Below, piece after piece: positions 63,189 to 64,000 of a stretch of DNA of 64,000 bases; position 1 is the stretch's first letter, and the number at the start of each line of letters is the position of its first letter. The position numbers and the translations under genes were made by a program. Origin of the DNA: CBDBJQ01 sp965206405 (lineage in GTDB: Bacteria; Pseudomonadota; Alphaproteobacteria; UBA8366); the NCBI GenBank assembly GCA_965206405.1, contig CBDBJQ010000006.1, forward strand, positions 1,426,001 to 1,490,000. The letters are read 5' to 3'. The notes beneath the pieces were generated by a model. That model did no database searches, was not told the DNA's origin, and saw only the letters and a program-made list of their open reading frames with translations.

Positions 63189-64000
63189 ATGAACGACCTG
63201 TTCTCCGCCGCTCCGGCAAGGCGGAAATCTACAGAGTCGAAGAAAAAGCGCGGGGGCCAATACACCGCCGAGGACATCGAGGTTCTCGAGGGTCTCGATC
63301 CTGTCCGGCGCCGGCCGGGCATGTATATCGGCGGCACCGACGCGCACGCCATGCATCACCTCGCCGCCGAGGTTCTCGACAACGCCATGGACGAAGCGGT
63401 GACCGGTCATGCCGGCAAGATCTCCTTGGAGCTGGGTGCCGACAGTACCCTGACCGTCACCGACAACGGGCGCGGCATTCCCGTCGACCCGCATCCGAAG
63501 TTCCCGAAAAAATCCGCCCTCGAGGTCATCCTCACCACTCTGCACAGCGGCGGGAAATTCTCCGGTAAGGTCTACGAGAATGCCGGTGGGCTTCACGGTG
63601 TTGGTATCTCTGCGGTCAACGCGCTGTCAGAATTACTACTCGTCGAAGTCGTCCGCGATCGGAAACTGCACACCCAAACCTATGTGCGCGGCGTGCCCAA
63701 GACGACGCTGAAAGCCACCAAAGTGGCCCGCAAACGCAAAGGCACGCTGGTGCGCTTCCGACCCGATGGAAAGATCTTCGGCGCCGACACTCAGTTCGAT
63801 CCAAGCCGCCTCTTCGCCATGGCGCGCTCGAAAGCCTACCTGTTCGGCGGTGTCGAGATTGCATGGCAGTGTGATCCCAATCTGGCTAAGGGAGATGTTC
63901 CGGAAAAAGCCGTCCTGCGGTTCCCGAACGGTCTTGTGGATTTCCTCACCGAGACGCTCGGCGACACACCGCCGGAAAACCTGTTCACCGGGCATGCCGA
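63189..64000 (+). CDS. parE: DNA topoisomerase IV subunit B (3' end outside window)
   Basis: ATPase subunit of topoisomerase IV, which unlinks replicated chromosomes. The visible 270 codons hold the GHKL ATPase domain: EVLDNAMDEA with the catalytic region, TVTDNGRGIPVDPH, and the lid motif GGLHGVGISAVNALS. The N terminus MNDLFSAAPARRK and the wording RPGMYIGGTDAHAMHHLAAE match ParE rather than GyrB. The frame is open at the right edge; about 60 percent of the protein is missing. Confidence 0.93.
   Translation, partial: MNDLFSAAPARRKSTESKKKRGGQYTAEDIEVLEGLDPVRRRPGMYIGGTDAHAMHHLAAEVLDNAMDEAVTGHAGKISLELGADSTLTVTDNGRGIPVDPHPKFPKKSALEVILTTLHSGGKFSGKVYENAGGLHGVGISAVNALSELLLVEVVRDRKLHTQTYVRGVPKTTLKATKVARKRKGTLVRFRPDGKIFGADTQFDPSRLFAMARSKAYLFGGVEIAWQCDPNLAKGDVPEKAVLRFPNGLVDFLTETLGDTPPENLFTGHA

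Overview
The window is a piece of an alphaproteobacterial chromosome with high GC and mostly leftward (minus strand) gene organisation. The class assignment rests on gene order: rpsB-tsf-pyrH-frr-uppS-cdsA-dxr-rseP-bamA, nuoA-N followed by birA-coaX-rnj-mce-DUF1467-proS-lolC-lolD-dnaE, and tig-clpP-clpX-lon-hup next to tRNA-Val and tRNA-Asp. It is also supported by a ProS of the short type without the editing insertion domain and by a GTTC-N7-GTTC LexA-type box. I cannot name the genus; an unplaced Rhodospirillales-like lineage is a guess.

Region by region. 1-9908 (minus): a translation and envelope operon from a promoter at about 9880-9908 through rpsB, tsf, pyrH, frr, uppS, cdsA, dxr and rseP into bamA, which runs off the left edge. 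The genes link ribosome function, UMP synthesis, ribosome recycling, isoprenoid and phospholipid precursors, a site-2 protease and outer-membrane protein assembly. The rpsB frame closes early, while a repeat-rich tail stays open in the -1 frame. 9952-22021 (minus): dnaE, lolD, lolC, proS, a small ORF, tag, a DUF1467 protein, mce, rnj, coaX and birA. 22032-36562 (minus): the complete 14-gene NADH:quinone oxidoreductase operon nuoA-N. 36821-41776: an accessory interval between tRNA-Asp and tRNA-Val, with a SplB-like (PA0069-type) radical SAM gene carrying a LexA-type box, an AbiEi/AbiEii toxin-antitoxin pair, an unknown gene and an ArsC-like reductase. 41887-48993 (minus): hup, lon, clpX, clpP, tig and tRNA-Leu, a protein quality control block. 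49176-52156 (minus): malonyl-CoA decarboxylase coupled to the NAD(P)HX repair enzyme Nnr. 52523-55317 (plus): queA, queF, queG (queuosine). 55314-57405 (minus): an lpxD homologue, an SDR dehydrogenase and tRNA-His. 57656-58822 (plus): a class I aminotransferase. 58877-60842: two nearly identical 980-bp IS5-family elements in direct tandem. 61150-64000 (plus): glnB, glnA and the start of parE.

Most genes are core housekeeping and are packed with ATGA, GTGA or TAATG start-stop overlaps, which suggests translational coupling. I found no clearly new multi-gene system. The observations most worth following are the split rpsB, the LexA-type box inside the promoter spacer of the radical SAM gene, the AbiE-bearing insertion between two tRNA genes, the His-rich insertion in trigger factor, the stand-alone lpxD homologue and the tandem IS pair.
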